NCBI RefSeq assembly: GCF_024746795.1
Contig: NZ_CP080524.1
Span: 3,760,001 to 3,824,000 of the forward strand
Direction of reading: 5' to 3'
DNA from: Mesorhizobium sp. AR10
GTDB taxonomy: Bacteria > Pseudomonadota > Alphaproteobacteria > Rhizobiales > Rhizobiaceae
Length of the DNA stretch: 64,000 nt
In this document: positions 42,448-52,265 of the stretch, in pieces
Position numbering within the stretch: position 1 is the first letter of the stretch
How the letters are laid out: every line of letters starts with the position of its first letter
Notes under the pieces: model-generated
The model's input: the letters and a program-made list of their open reading frames with translations, nothing else
Database searches by the model: none
What the model was told of the DNA's origin: nothing
Position numbers and translations under genes: made by a program

Positions 42448-43662
42448 ATGGCAAGCGGCATCATGACCAAGAAGATCCTGCTCGTATCCAGTGACAGGAC
42501 TTTCCTGCAGGACACGCGCACAGCGTTCGCCGCCTCGGAGGTCATCCAGCTTTCGACGGTTGAGAAAAACGTCTCCGAGCTTCGCGGCGAGGTCCAGGAA
42601 ACCGATTTCGGCGCCCTCATCGTCGACATGGATGCGGCCAGGCTCGAGGAGGTCGAGTCGCTGCAGCGAATCATGCGCCGGCTGGAAGGCCGCGTTCCGG
42701 TCGTCGTCGTCACCCAGGAATTCAACGCCGCGGCGGTGCGCATCCTGGTCCAGCTCAAGGTCGCCGATTTCCTGGTCAAGCCGATCACCACCGCCGACCT
42801 GGTGCGCTCCGTCATCCGTGCCCTGCAAGGGCCCGGGCGTGAGGAAAACACCGAATCGCAGATCTATACCTTCATGCCGGCCGCCGGCGGTGTCGGCACC
42901 ACGACACTGGCGCTGCAGACCGCCTTCCAGCTGCATCATTCGGTGACGCGCGGCGCGTCGACCTGCGTGGTCGATCTCAACTTCCAACAAGGCGCCTGCG
43001 CCGAATATCTCGACCTCGAACCGCGCTTCGACATCACCGAAATCGAGAACCAGCCCGAGCGCCTCGACCGGCAACTGCTGGATGTGATGCTGTCCAAGCA
43101 TGCGAGCGGGCTCTGTGTGCTGGCGGCACCGACGCATCCCTCGGAAATGCGTTCGTTCAAGACCGATGTCGTGGTGCGGATGCTCGATCTCGTCTCGGCC
43201 TATTTCGACAATGTCGTCATCGACATGCCGCGCACCTGGTTCCCGTGGACCGAGACGGTGCTGCTCGGCTCCAACAAGCTCTACATCGTCGCCGAAATGA
43301 CGGTGCCGTGCCTGCGCCACACGCAGCGGCTGATCCAGGCGGTCTACGAGACGGCCGGCAAGGAAGTGAAGCCGAACGTCATCGTCAACCGTTTCGAGCA
43401 GAAGATGTTCGACAACGGCATCAAGCAGGCGGACGTCCAGGAAATCCTCGGCGAGCATTTCGTCGGCGGCATCTCCAACAACTACCGGCTCGTGCGCGAG
43501 GCGGTCGATCGCGGCGTACCGCTGCACGAGATCGACCCGAATGCCAATGTCATCAACGACCTGAAGAAAATCATCCTGCCGGAGGAAGCGGTCGCGTCGC
43601 CTGAGAAATCGCGCTCGCTGTTCGGCATCGGCAAGGGATTGCTGAGGAGGAAGGCCGGATGA
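42448..43662 (+). CDS. cpaE: Tad pilus localisation ATPase-like protein CpaE (TadZ)
   Basis: CpaE is a MinD/ParA-like protein that places the Flp pilus at the pole. The 404-residue protein has an N-terminal receiver-like domain (residues 7-125, 'KKILLVSSDRTFLQD', 'GALIVDMDA', 'VVVTQEFN', 'LVKPIT') and a C-terminal MinD-like domain. The Walker A reads A-A-G-G-V-G-T-T-T (about residue 147): both lysines of the deviant K-G-G-x-G-K box are absent, as in other TadZ proteins, so ATP binding may be weak. The stop overlaps the cpaF start (ATGA, 43659-43662). Confidence 0.92.
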   Translation: MASGIMTKKILLVSSDRTFLQDTRTAFAASEVIQLSTVEKNVSELRGEVQETDFGALIVDMDAARLEEVESLQRIMRRLEGRVPVVVVTQEFNAAAVRILVQLKVADFLVKPITTADLVRSVIRALQGPGREENTESQIYTFMPAAGGVGTTTLALQTAFQLHHSVTRGASTCVVDLNFQQGACAEYLDLEPRFDITEIENQPERLDRQLLDVMLSKHASGLCVLAAPTHPSEMRSFKTDVVVRMLDLVSAYFDNVVIDMPRTWFPWTETVLLGSNKLYIVAEMTVPCLRHTQRLIQAVYETAGKEVKPNVIVNRFEQKMFDNGIKQADVQEILGEHFVGGISNNYRLVREAVDRGVPLHEIDPNANVINDLKKIILPEEAVASPEKSRSLFGIGKGLLRRKAG

Positions 43663-45080
43663 CCAGCCGCTTCTCCACCCTGCAGAACCGTGATGCGCGC
43701 CCGCAAAGGCCGGCCGAGGCAGCGCCGGTCGCGCACCACGCCGTGGTCATTCCGACGACCCGCAAGGCCTTGCCGCCAAAAGCGGAAGCCACACCCGGCA
43801 AGAGTGCCAACAAGGTGCTCGATGCCCGCGTGCGTATCCATCGGTTGCTGCTCGAGGAGATCAACCTTGTCGCGCTGGAGCGGCTGCCCAAGGATGAGAT
43901 GCGCCGGCAAGTGCATGATTTCGTGTCGGAAAAGACCCGTCAGGAGCGGATGGCGATCAATACCGCCGAGCTTGACTCGCTGGTCGACGACATCGTCGAC
44001 GAGATGGTCGGTCTCGGTCCGCTGGAGCCGTTGCTGAAGGATCCCGATATCAACGATATCCTGATCAATGGCCACCAGAACTGCTTCGTCGAAAGGCGCG
44101 GCAAGCTGCAGCAGGTCCACATTCCGTTCAAGGATGAGGCGCATCTGCTTCGAATCGTCAACAAGATCGTCGCCGCCGTCGGCCGCCGTGTCGACGAATC
44201 CCAGCCGATGGTCGATGCGCGCATGCTGGACGGCTCGCGCTTCAACGCCGCCATTCGCCCGGTCGCGGTCGACGGGCCATTGGTGTCGATCCGCAAGTTT
44301 TCCAAGAACAAGCTTGGCCTGCACAAGCTGGTCGAGTTCGGCGCCATCACCCAGAACATGGCCGAAGTGCTGGCCGCGGCCGTGCATGCCCGCAAGACAA
44401 CGATCATCTCCGGCGGCACCGGCACCGGCAAGACGACGATGCTCAACGCGCTGTCGGCCTTCATTCCGGAAGACGAGCGGCTGATCACCATCGAGGACGC
44501 GGCGGAGCTTCAGCTCCAGCAGCCGCACGTCGCCCGCATGGAAACGCGTCCCGCCAACATCGAAGGCCATGGCGAGCTGAAACAGCGCGACCTGGTCAAG
44601 AACGCACTGCGCATGCGCCCGGACCGCGTCATCCTTGGCGAGTGCCGCGGCGAGGAAGCTTTCGACATGCTGCAGGCGATGAACACCGGCCATGAAGGCT
44701 CGATGGCGACCATCCACGCCAACACGCCGCGCGATTGCATTTCGCGTCTGGAACAGATGCTCGGCATGACCGGCATGCCGATGACGGTACAGTCGATCCG
44801 CAGCCAGATCGCCAGCGCGCTCGACCTCATCGTGCAGCTGACCCGCCTGTCCGACGGCAAGCGCAAGGTGACGAGCGTCGCCGAGGTGACCGGCATGGAA
44901 GGCGACGTCATCCAGATGCAGGAGATATTCCGCTTCGTGCGCACCGGCATGGAGGCCGACGGCAAGATCCTCGGCTATTACGAGGCGACCGGCATCCGTC
45001 CGCGCTTTCTCGAAGATCTGCGCGCCATGGGCATCGAATTTCCAGGCAAGTATTTCGAACCCGGCCGGCCGCAGGAGTAG
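43659..45080 (+). CDS. cpaF: Tad pilus assembly ATPase CpaF
   Basis: CpaF (TadA) is the hexameric ATPase that powers pilus extension. The 473-residue protein has the secretion ATPase core: '[30 protein letters not shown]', Walker A '[13 protein letters not shown]' near residue 250, Asp box '[11 protein letters not shown]', Walker B '[32 protein letters not shown]' and a terminal '[11 protein letters not shown]'-like region. The N-terminal 60 residues are a variable extension. The gene is translationally coupled to cpaE. Confidence 0.96.
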   Translation: MTSRFSTLQNRDARPQRPAEAAPVAHHAVVIPTTRKALPPKAEATPGKSANKVLDARVRIHRLLLEEINLVALERLPKDEMRRQVHDFVSEKTRQERMAINTAELDSLVDDIVDEMVGLGPLEPLLKDPDINDILINGHQNCFVERRGKLQQVHIPFKDEAHLLRIVNKIVAAVGRRVDESQPMVDARMLDGSRFNAAIRPVAVDGPLVSIRKFSKNKLGLHKLVEFGAITQNMAEVLAAAVHARKTTIISGGTGTGKTTMLNALSAFIPEDERLITIEDAAELQLQQPHVARMETRPANIEGHGELKQRDLVKNALRMRPDRVILGECRGEEAFDMLQAMNTGHEGSMATIHANTPRDCISRLEQMLGMTGMPMTVQSIRSQIASALDLIVQLTRLSDGKRKVTSVAEVTGMEGDVIQMQEIFRFVRTGMEADGKILGYYEATGIRPRFLEDLRAMGIEFPGKYFEPGRPQE

Positions 45081-45083
45081 CCG

Positions 45084-46049
45084 GTGTTCGAGAATTTCAG
45101 CGCCATCTACGTCGTTTACGCGGCAGCAGCACTTACCGGCATCATGATCGCCGAGGGATGCTATCTGCTCTATGCCGGCCGCAGCGACAAGCGCACAGCC
45201 ATCAACCGGCGCATGAAGTTGCAGGAAAACAAGATCAGCCAGGAACAGGTGCTGATCCAGTTGCGCAAGGAGCGTGGCCTCGAAGCCGGCACGTCGCTGT
45301 TTTCACCCGACCGCTTCCGCGCCCTACGCACGCAGTCGGGCATGACCATGCCATTGTCGAAATTCCTGATGATCACCTCCGGCGTGGCGCTGGCAATGAC
45401 GCTCGCCGCGCTCTGGTACGGCCTGTCGCTGCTGCTCGGGCTTCTGTTGCTTGTCGTTCTGGTGCCACTGCTGCCGGTGATGGCGATGCGTTTCAAGCGC
45501 GGCAGCCGGTTGAAGCGGTTCGGCATGCAGTTGCCGGAAGCGCTGGAGCTGATCACGCGCGGCCTGAAGGCCGGCCATCCGGTGCCCGTGGCGATCGCCA
45601 TGGTGGCGCGTGAAATGGCCGATCCGATCGGTACCGAGTTCGGTGTCATTGCCGACGAGGTGACGTATGGCTCCGATCTGGTTTCGGCGTTGAATTCGCT
45701 GTTCGACCGGGTCGGCCACGAGGATTTGCCGTTGTTCGTCACTGCCGTTTCTATCCAGACGAGTTCGGGCGGCAATCTGCGTGAAATCCTCGACGGGCTG
45801 TCGACGACGATCCGCGAGCGCGGCAAGCTGCGGCGCAAGGTGCGTGCCATTTCGTCGGAAGGCCGCATGTCGGCCTACATCCTGACGGCGGTGCCGGCGC
45901 TGCTGTTTGCCGGCATCATGGTGTTGATGCCGCAATTCTATCGCGACGTTTGGAACGAGCCGAAGACCTGGTACCTGCTTGGCGGCTCGATCACCTGGCT
46001 GATGCTGGGCAACGCCATCATGTTCAAAATGTCGAATTTCAGATTCTAG
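45084..46049 (+). CDS. tadB: Tad pilus inner-membrane protein TadB
   Basis: TadB is one of two GspF-like inner-membrane platform proteins of the Flp pilus. The 321-residue protein has an N-terminal segment 'VYAAAALTGIMIAEGCYLLYAG', two central helices (residues 95-130), the T2SSF domain (LPEALELITRGLKAGHPVPVAIAMVAREM...DPIGTEFGVIADEVTYGSDL) and terminal helices. The start is GTG at 45084, 3 bases after cpaF. It is coexpressed with tadC. Confidence 0.93.
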   Translation: MFENFSAIYVVYAAAALTGIMIAEGCYLLYAGRSDKRTAINRRMKLQENKISQEQVLIQLRKERGLEAGTSLFSPDRFRALRTQSGMTMPLSKFLMITSGVALAMTLAALWYGLSLLLGLLLLVVLVPLLPVMAMRFKRGSRLKRFGMQLPEALELITRGLKAGHPVPVAIAMVAREMADPIGTEFGVIADEVTYGSDLVSALNSLFDRVGHEDLPLFVTAVSIQTSSGGNLREILDGLSTTIRERGKLRRKVRAISSEGRMSAYILTAVPALLFAGIMVLMPQFYRDVWNEPKTWYLLGGSITWLMLGNAIMFKMSNFRF

Positions 46050-46050
46050 G

Positions 46051-47016
46051 ATGGAACAGGTCATCCGATTCCTCGCCTCGCTTGCTCCGACCTCGCTGAT
46101 GCCGGTGGCGGTGCTGCTGCTGGCGCTGGGTGGCGGCGCGGTGGTTTGGCCGCTGGTCGTGGCGAAAGGCGACCGCAACGATCTCAAGCGCCGGCTCAAG
46201 GTCGAGGACAACAAGGTGGTTGAACGGGCCGAACCGGCACCGAGCAAGAATTCCAGCGTCGTGCGCGAGAAGGCGATGAAGCGGGCGCAGGAATTCTATG
46301 CCAAGAGCGACCCTGAGAATGTAGCGCGGTTGCGCATGAAACTCATCCAGGCCGGTTACATGGAACCGCGCGCGGTTGGCATGTTCTTCCTGATCCGTTT
46401 TGCCGCCTTTGTCGGCGCCGCGATCGGCGCGTTGCTGGTCAACCAATGGATGGCCAGCGCCGATGCGACCATGACCAGCCGCTGGACCTTCATCATCCTG
46501 TCGGGGGCCGCAGGCTATTTCCTGCCCGGTCTGGTGCTGACCCAGAAGATACGGGAAAAGATGCGCCAATACCGCAATGGCTTTCCCGATTTCATGGACC
46601 TGATGATCGTCTGCTCCGATGCCGGCATGAGCATGGAAGCCGGCATCGAGCGCGTATCGAAAGAACTCGCCAAGACCTATCCGGCACTCAGCCGGAACCT
46701 GCAGCTGGTATCGTTGGAACTCAGGGCGGGCCGCAGCCTCGACGATGCACTCAAGGCGCTTGCCGACCGCCTCAGCCTGGACGAGGTGCGTTCGTTCGCG
46801 ACGCTCTTGCAGCAGTCGAAGGAACTCGGCACCAGCCTGTCGGGAGCGCTGCGCGTCTTCTCCGACGAAATGCGCCACAAGCGCATGTCGCTTGCCGAGG
46901 AGAAGGCGCACGCACTGCCGGCCAAGATGTCGGTGCCGGTGGTGGTCTGCATTTTGCCGGTGGTGCTGATGATCGCCGTCATTCCGATCATCGTCAAAAT
47001 GACGGTGGCCCATTAG
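46051..47016 (+). CDS. tadC: Tad pilus inner-membrane protein TadC
   Basis: TadC is the partner of TadB in the pilus platform. The 321-residue protein has an N-terminal hydrophobic pair (residues 12-36), the T2SSF domain 'YRNGFPDFMDLMIVCSDAGMSMEAGIERVSKELAKTYP', a paired motif 'LSLDEVRSFATLLQQSKELGTSLSGALRVFSDEMRHKR' and a last helix 'PVVVCILPVVLMIAVIPIIVKM'. It starts 1 base after tadB. The next gene, tadD, follows after about 140 bases. Confidence 0.94.
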   Translation: MEQVIRFLASLAPTSLMPVAVLLLALGGGAVVWPLVVAKGDRNDLKRRLKVEDNKVVERAEPAPSKNSSVVREKAMKRAQEFYAKSDPENVARLRMKLIQAGYMEPRAVGMFFLIRFAAFVGAAIGALLVNQWMASADATMTSRWTFIILSGAAGYFLPGLVLTQKIREKMRQYRNGFPDFMDLMIVCSDAGMSMEAGIERVSKELAKTYPALSRNLQLVSLELRAGRSLDDALKALADRLSLDEVRSFATLLQQSKELGTSLSGALRVFSDEMRHKRMSLAEEKAHALPAKMSVPVVVCILPVVLMIAVIPIIVKMTVAH

Positions 47017-47158
47017 AGTGCCGCGCAATGGCGGCTGGTTAATGCACCCTTTGCGCGAAACCAAATTTTAGGCGCGTTTCGGCACCGAAGTTTAATCGCT
47101 CTCCTGTAGCGTGTTTCCTGAAGAACGACCCGGCAAATCGGGCGATTGGGGCAGGGGC

Positions 47159-47629
47159 ATGCGTCACAGAACTCTCTCGGCAATGGCCGCGATTGTGGTT
47201 GTCTTGATGGTCAGCGGTTGCACGACGGGCGGCGTCGATTCGACCAAGACCACCGCCATTCCACCAGCGGCAAAAGACGTCAGCACGTCCGACCTGGCGG
47301 AAGGCAAGGCACAGTTTCGCGACGCGAACTACGGTCTTGCCGAAAAGCATTTCCGCAAGGCGGTGGAACTCAAGGCCGACGATGCCGAAGCATGGATGGG
47401 CCTGGCCGCTTCCTATGACGAGCTCGGCCGCTTCGATTTCGCCGATCGCGCCTATGCCCAGCTTTTGAAAGTCGCCGGGCGCAAGCCGCAGATCATCAAC
47501 AATATGGGCTATTCACAGCTGCTGCGCGGCAACCGCAAGAAGGCCAGGGCGCTGCTGCTGGAAGCCAAAGCCGGCATGGCCGACGCCACCGTGGTCAATG
47601 CCAATCTGGAGCTGCTCAGCAAGGGTTGA
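47159..47629 (+). CDS. tadD: TadD-like tetratricopeptide lipoprotein
   Basis: TadD is an outer-membrane lipoprotein with TPR repeats that helps the secretin assemble. From ATG 47159 the protein has 156 residues: signal 'AAIVVVLMVSGC' (Cys near residue 20), then TPR units 'EGKAQFRDANYGLAEKHFRKAVELKADDAEAWMGLAASYDELGRFDFADRAYAQLLKVAG' and 'PQIINNMGYSQLLRGNRKKARALLLEA'. The upstream GTG start at 47111 would add an unlikely N-terminus. It closes the Tad block; it may have its own promoter in the 140-base gap. Confidence 0.9.
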   Translation: MRHRTLSAMAAIVVVLMVSGCTTGGVDSTKTTAIPPAAKDVSTSDLAEGKAQFRDANYGLAEKHFRKAVELKADDAEAWMGLAASYDELGRFDFADRAYAQLLKVAGRKPQIINNMGYSQLLRGNRKKARALLLEAKAGMADATVVNANLELLSKG

Positions 47630-47794
47630 GCCTTCATCGGCCATGCGCAGCGGACTCCGCTAGACGAGGACATGACGCTTTGTAAACCTTGTCCGAAGGT
47701 TACGTCGAAAGGTCGGTTGAAAACGGTATCTGCGGGCTGTCGCTGACCTACAATGCAGCGTAACCGACGATCCCCAAGAGGCTGCTGATTACGC

Positions 47795-48968
47795 ATGTTG
47801 GATTTCAGTTCGCTCCTGCTTGCGGCTGCGCTGTCGGGTACGTGCCTCAGCATCACCATGTTTGCGATCTGGTTCACCGCGCCACGGGCTCGCTTCGTGC
47901 TGACGGTAGCGTGCGGCATCCTCGTGCTTGTCGCCCATGTGGTCCTGTTCTGGCACTACACCAGGGATCCCAGTCCCTGGCTTTGCCAGCTTGTGCTTGC
48001 GTTCCTCAGCCTGGGTTTTCTGGTCCTCTGCCTGTCGGCCATGCAATATCTGGGCGTACATGACTATGAACGCGTGGTTCTGCCGACCCTGGTTGCGATG
48101 GCAGTTTGCGCGGGCACGGCTTACCTCGGCCTTGACGGTGCTGGCTTCATCATCACCTACGCGACAGTGACGGCGCTGCTCGCCGTGATTGGGGTGATGT
48201 TCTGGATCAAAGGCGGTGGTCAAGATCGCCGGATTCTGCTGGTCGTTTCGTTGCTGAGCGGAGTCTGCGGGGTGTCCTTCGGACTTTGCGGCGCGGTTCT
48301 GCTCGTCAAGGGACAGTGGGTGCTCGGCGTTGCACCCGACAATTGGGCCGAACGGTTGAACTCCGTGGTGGCGGTCGCCTGCATGACCGTACTCGGCGCA
48401 TTGACGCTCTCGCTCCATCATCTGCAGGCGCAGATCGAATTGAAGGCCGAGACCATGACCGACCCGTTGACGGGGCTGATGAACCGGCGGGCATTCACTT
48501 CACTCTATTGGCGATCGCGCCTTCGGTCCGTTCATGTCAGTCGCCATGTTCGACCTCGACCATTTCAAGAAGACCAACGATGTGTACGGCCATCCGGTGG
48601 GCGATCAGGTTCTGTGCCGTTTCGCCGCCGTCATCAAGAAATATGACAGGGCCAACGTCGACGCGTTTCGGCTGGGCGGCGAGGAATTCGCGCTGGTCAT
48701 GACCCGGATAACCGAAGACAAGGCCTATGACCTTGCGAGCAAGTTCAGCGTCAGCTTCGGCACGGAAGTGGTGGCCACTCCGCGGGGTCCGTTGCGCAGC
48801 ACGGTCAGCGGCGGTATCGGCTTTGGCGAGGCAGGCGGCGCCAGCCTGGACGACGTGCTGGCCGAGGCCGATACGGCACTCTATGCCGCCAAGCGCGCCG
48901 GGCGAAATCGCGTCATCGTGCAGAACAAGGCAAGCAAGGCCGACGAGCCGGCCTTGCGTTCTGCCTGA
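47795..48968 (+). pseudogene. Membrane-bound diguanylate cyclase with a one-base frameshift
   Basis: The frame from 47795 encodes a membrane half of about six helices, then 'TDPLTGLMNRRAFTSLY'. There it breaks. After one extra T (48509) the next frame continues 'GDRAFGPFMSVAMFDLDHFKKTNDVYGHPVGDQV', through 'GGEEF' (residue about 300) and the C-terminal 'DTALYAAKRAGRNRV', to TGA at 48968. Restoring one base gives about 390 residues with an intact GGEEF active site. The break is in the N-terminal part of the GGDEF domain, so no cyclase is made unless frameshifting occurs. It stands right after tadD. Confidence 0.8.
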
Positions 48969-48975
48969 GCCTGAT

Positions 48976-48998
48976 CCGTCCCGATAAAATCGAGACGG
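48976..48998 (+). terminator. Hairpin after the diguanylate cyclase
   Basis: CCGTCCCGAT and ATCGAGACGG pair around AAA with one C-A mismatch, starting 8 bases after the stop. No T-run follows, so efficiency is unclear. Confidence 0.4.
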
Positions 48999-49014
48999 GC
49001 TCAACTTCTCATTC

Positions 49015-49063
49015 GACCATGATCTTATCCGAAAACCGGATTCCACTTTTCGGGATCATGGTC
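49015..49063. repeat. Palindromic intergenic repeat, copy A
   Basis: Outer arms GACCATGATC (49015-49024) and GATCATGGTC (49054-49063) pair perfectly. Inside, CCGAAAA (49029-49035) pairs with TTTTCGG (49047-49053). The loop reads CCGGATTCCAC. It abuts the stop of gcvP, so it may also end gcvTHP transcripts. Its layout matches copy B at 53710-53752, with different but compensating stem bases. Confidence 0.8.
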
Positions 49064-51874
49064 TTATTCTGCCGCGCCCAGATATTCCGACAGCGGTGGG
49101 CAGGAGCAGACGAGGTTGCGGTCGCCGGCGACATTGTCGATGCGCGACACCGGCGGCCAGTATTTGGCTGATGTGTCTGCATCGCCGGCGGGATAGGCCG
49201 CCTCCAGCCGCGAGTAGGGATGGCTCCACTGGCCGGCCAGCGCCTCGGCCGCTGTGTGCGGCGCATTGACCAGCGGGTTGTCGGCCAAGGGCCATTCGCC
49301 CTTGGCCACCTTGGCTGCCTCGCCCGCTATCGCGATCATCGCTTCGCAAAAACGGTCCAGTTCCCGCTTGGGCTCGGACTCGGTCGGTTCGACCATCAGC
49401 GTGCCGGCCACCGGAAACGACATGGTCGGCGCATGGAACCCATAGTCGATCAGCCGCTTGGCGATGTCGTCGACGCTGATGCCGGCGCTGTCCTTGAGCA
49501 CGCGGGTGTCGAGGATGCACTCATGTGCGATGCGGTCGTGCCTGCCCTTGTAGAGGAGCGGGAAGTGCGGCGCGAGCCGCGTCGCCACATAGTTGGCCGA
49601 GATGATGGCGGTTTCCGTAGCCTGCTTCAGGCCGGAAGCGCCCATCATGCGGATATACATCCAGGTGATCGGCAGGATGGACGCGCTGCCGAACGGTGCG
49701 GCCGATACGGCATGCGCCGAGCCCTCGGTGACGTGGCCCGGCAGATATGGCTTCAGGTGAGCCTTGACACCGATCGGGCCGACGCCCGGACCGCCGCCGC
49801 CATGCGGGATGCAGAAGGTCTTGTGCAGGTTCATGTGGCAGACGTCGGCGCCGATGTCGCCGGGGCGAGCGAGACCGACCAAGGCGTTGAGGTTGGCGCC
49901 GTCGAAATAGACCTGGCCGCCATGCTCGTGGATGAGCGCGCAAAGGTGGCGCGCGCCTTCCTCGTAGACGCCATGCGTCGAGGGATAGGTGAACATCAGC
50001 GCCGCGAGATTCTTGGAATGCTCGTTGGCCTTGGCTCTCATATCGTCCATGTCGATATTGCCGTCCTCGCTGCAGCGCACGACGACGACGCTCATGCCCG
50101 CCATCGCCGCACTGGCCGGATTGGTGCCATGCGCGGAGGACGGGATCAGGCAAACGGTGCGATGGCTGTCGCCCCGCGAGCGGTGATAGGCGCGGATGGC
50201 GAGCAGGCCGGCATATTCGCCCTGGCTGCCGGCATTGGGCTGCAGCGTCACAGCGTCGAAGCCGGTGATTTCCGACAGCCAGCCTTCCAGCTCGCCGATC
50301 ATGGCGCGGTAGCCGGTCGAGTGGCTGGCCGGCGCAAAGGGATGCAGATTGGCGACGCTCGGCCAACTGACCGGCATCATTTCGGCGGCCGCATTGAGTT
50401 TCATGGTGCAGGATCCCAACGGGATCATGGCGCGGTCGAGCGCCAGATCCTTGTCGGCCAGCCGGCGCAGGAAGCGCATCATCTCGGTTTCGGAGTGGTT
50501 CTCGTGGAAGACGGGTTGGCTGAGGAACTCCTTGCCGCGCGGCTTGCCAGGCACGGTGCCGGCGCCGGCAGCGCCGGGCTTGGCGCCGAACAGTCCGGCG
50601 ATCGCTTCCAGATCGGCCTCTGTCGAGGTCTCGTCGAAGCTGATGCTGACATGATCGGCATCGATGATGCGCAACAGGCGGCCGGTCTCTTCTGCCGCGG
50701 CAGCGATCGAGCTGGCCTTGCCCTTCACCTCCGCCGTGACCGTGTCGAAGCGGCTTGTGCCCAGTACCGACACGCGGGCGGCCGAGAGGCCGGCAGCCAA
50801 CTGATTGGCGAGCCCATGGATGCGTCCGGCAATCGCCTGCAGGCCGGCAGGGCCGTGCCAGATGGCATAGGCCGTCGCCATATTGGCGAGCAGCGCCTGC
50901 GCGGTGCAGATGTTGGAGGTGGCCTTGTCGCGGCGGATATGCTGTTCGCGAGTCTGCAGGGCAAGCCGGTAGCCCGCTCGACCCTTGCTGTCGGTCGATT
51001 GGCCGACGAGGCGGCCGGGCATCAGCCGGGTCAATTTGTCGGTCACGGCGCAATAGGCGGCGTGCGGCCCGCCAAAGCCCATCGGCACGCCGAAGCGCTG
51101 CATCGGGCCGACGGCGATGTCGGCGCCAAGCTTCGCCGGTGCCTCGGTCAGTGTCAGGCCGAGCGGATCGGCAATGAAGATGACCAGCGCGCCAGTGGCG
51201 CGAGCCTTCTCGATCGCCGCCTTGTGGTCGCCATAGACGCCTGATGTGTCCGGCCAGGAGACGAGCAGCGCGGCTGTGTTGTCGTCGATGGTCTCGCCGT
51301 CGATCTCGATGCCGAGCGGTTCGGCACGGGTGCGCACCACGTCCAGGGTCTGCGGATGCGGCTCACCGGCAAACGCGATCTTGATCCGTTTGTCGCGATG
51401 ATGGCGCAAGGCAATGCCGACGGCTTCGGCCACTGCCGTTGCTTCATCGAGCAGCGAGGCCGACGCCACCGGCAGGCCGGTCAGTTCCGCGACCAGGGTC
51501 TGGAAATTGAACAGCATTTCAAGCCGGCCCTGGCTGATCTCTGCCTGGTAGGGCGTGTAGGCCGTGTACCAGGCCGGGTTCTCGAACAGGTTGCGCTGGA
51601 TGACCGGGGGCACGTCGACGCCGTGGTAACCGGCGCCGATGAAGCTCTTCAGCACCATGTTCTTTGCCATGGTCGCTGACAACTCGGCCAGGGCTTCAGC
51701 TTCGCTGGCCGGGGCGGGCAGATTCAGCGGCTCGTCGAGGCGAATCGACCTCGGCACGGCCTGGCTGATCAATGTCTCGACCGAGGGAACGCCGATGGCG
51801 GCCAACATGGCTCTGATATCGGTGGTGCTCGGGCCGATGTGGCGGGCCGAGAAGGGGATGGGTGTTGTGCTCAT
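49064..51874 (-). CDS. gcvP: Glycine dehydrogenase (decarboxylating), P protein
   Basis: GcvP decarboxylates glycine and passes the aminomethyl group to the lipoyl arm of GcvH. The 936-residue protein is full length, with both halves of the P-protein: '[18 protein letters not shown]' at the start, '[23 protein letters not shown]', '[16 protein letters not shown]', and the PLP lysine in '[21 protein letters not shown]'. It is the last gene of gcvT-gcvH-gcvP, 17 bases after gcvH. The operon is under the glycine riboswitch upstream of gcvT. Confidence 0.97.
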   Translation of the reverse strand: MSTTPIPFSARHIGPSTTDIRAMLAAIGVPSVETLISQAVPRSIRLDEPLNLPAPASEAEALAELSATMAKNMVLKSFIGAGYHGVDVPPVIQRNLFENPAWYTAYTPYQAEISQGRLEMLFNFQTLVAELTGLPVASASLLDEATAVAEAVGIALRHHRDKRIKIAFAGEPHPQTLDVVRTRAEPLGIEIDGETIDDNTAALLVSWPDTSGVYGDHKAAIEKARATGALVIFIADPLGLTLTEAPAKLGADIAVGPMQRFGVPMGFGGPHAAYCAVTDKLTRLMPGRLVGQSTDSKGRAGYRLALQTREQHIRRDKATSNICTAQALLANMATAYAIWHGPAGLQAIAGRIHGLANQLAAGLSAARVSVLGTSRFDTVTAEVKGKASSIAAAAEETGRLLRIIDADHVSISFDETSTEADLEAIAGLFGAKPGAAGAGTVPGKPRGKEFLSQPVFHENHSETEMMRFLRRLADKDLALDRAMIPLGSCTMKLNAAAEMMPVSWPSVANLHPFAPASHSTGYRAMIGELEGWLSEITGFDAVTLQPNAGSQGEYAGLLAIRAYHRSRGDSHRTVCLIPSSAHGTNPASAAMAGMSVVVVRCSEDGNIDMDDMRAKANEHSKNLAALMFTYPSTHGVYEEGARHLCALIHEHGGQVYFDGANLNALVGLARPGDIGADVCHMNLHKTFCIPHGGGGPGVGPIGVKAHLKPYLPGHVTEGSAHAVSAAPFGSASILPITWMYIRMMGASGLKQATETAIISANYVATRLAPHFPLLYKGRHDRIAHECILDTRVLKDSAGISVDDIAKRLIDYGFHAPTMSFPVAGTLMVEPTESEPKRELDRFCEAMIAIAGEAAKVAKGEWPLADNPLVNAPHTAAEALAGQWSHPYSRLEAAYPAGDADTSAKYWPPVSRIDNVAGDRNLVCSCPPLSEYLGAAE

Positions 51875-51891
51875 GTCTCTATGTCCTGATA

Positions 51892-52260
51892 TCAGCCGAT
51901 ATGGGCCTGGTATGCGGCCTCATCCATGAGGCCTTCCAACTGGCTCTCATTGGCCAGCTTCATCTTCCACAGCCAGCCGTCACCGGTCGCTGCCGAGTTG
52001 ACCAGCGACGGGTCCGACGACAGCGCGCCATTGGCCTCGGTGATCTCGCCGTCGACCGGCGCATAGACGTCCGATGCCGCCTTGACGGATTCGACCACCA
52101 CCGCCGTGTCGCCCTTGGTCAGTTTTTTGCCGAGTTCCGGCAGTTCGACGAAGACGAGATCGCCGAGCTGCTCCTGCGCGTAGTCGGTGATGCCGACAGT
52201 GGCGATGCCGCCTTCGACGCGTAGCCATTCATGGTCTTCGGTGAAATAGGTCTTTGCCAT
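51892..52260 (-). CDS. gcvH: Glycine cleavage system H protein
   Basis: GcvH carries the lipoyl arm that shuttles the aminomethyl group between P, T and L proteins. The 122-residue length is standard. The lipoylated lysine is Lys60 in '[16 protein letters not shown]'. The fold start '[32 protein letters not shown]' and end '[25 protein letters not shown]' are intact. It starts 5 bases after the gcvT stop. Confidence 0.97.
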   Translation of the reverse strand: MAKTYFTEDHEWLRVEGGIATVGITDYAQEQLGDLVFVELPELGKKLTKGDTAVVVESVKAASDVYAPVDGEITEANGALSSDPSLVNSAATGDGWLWKMKLANESQLEGLMDEAAYQAHIG

Positions 52261-52265
52261 CGGAC

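Noticed and set aside
49220..51244. Long + strand frame across gcvP
   Set aside because: It is the antisense shadow of gcvP; its composition reflects codon bias only.
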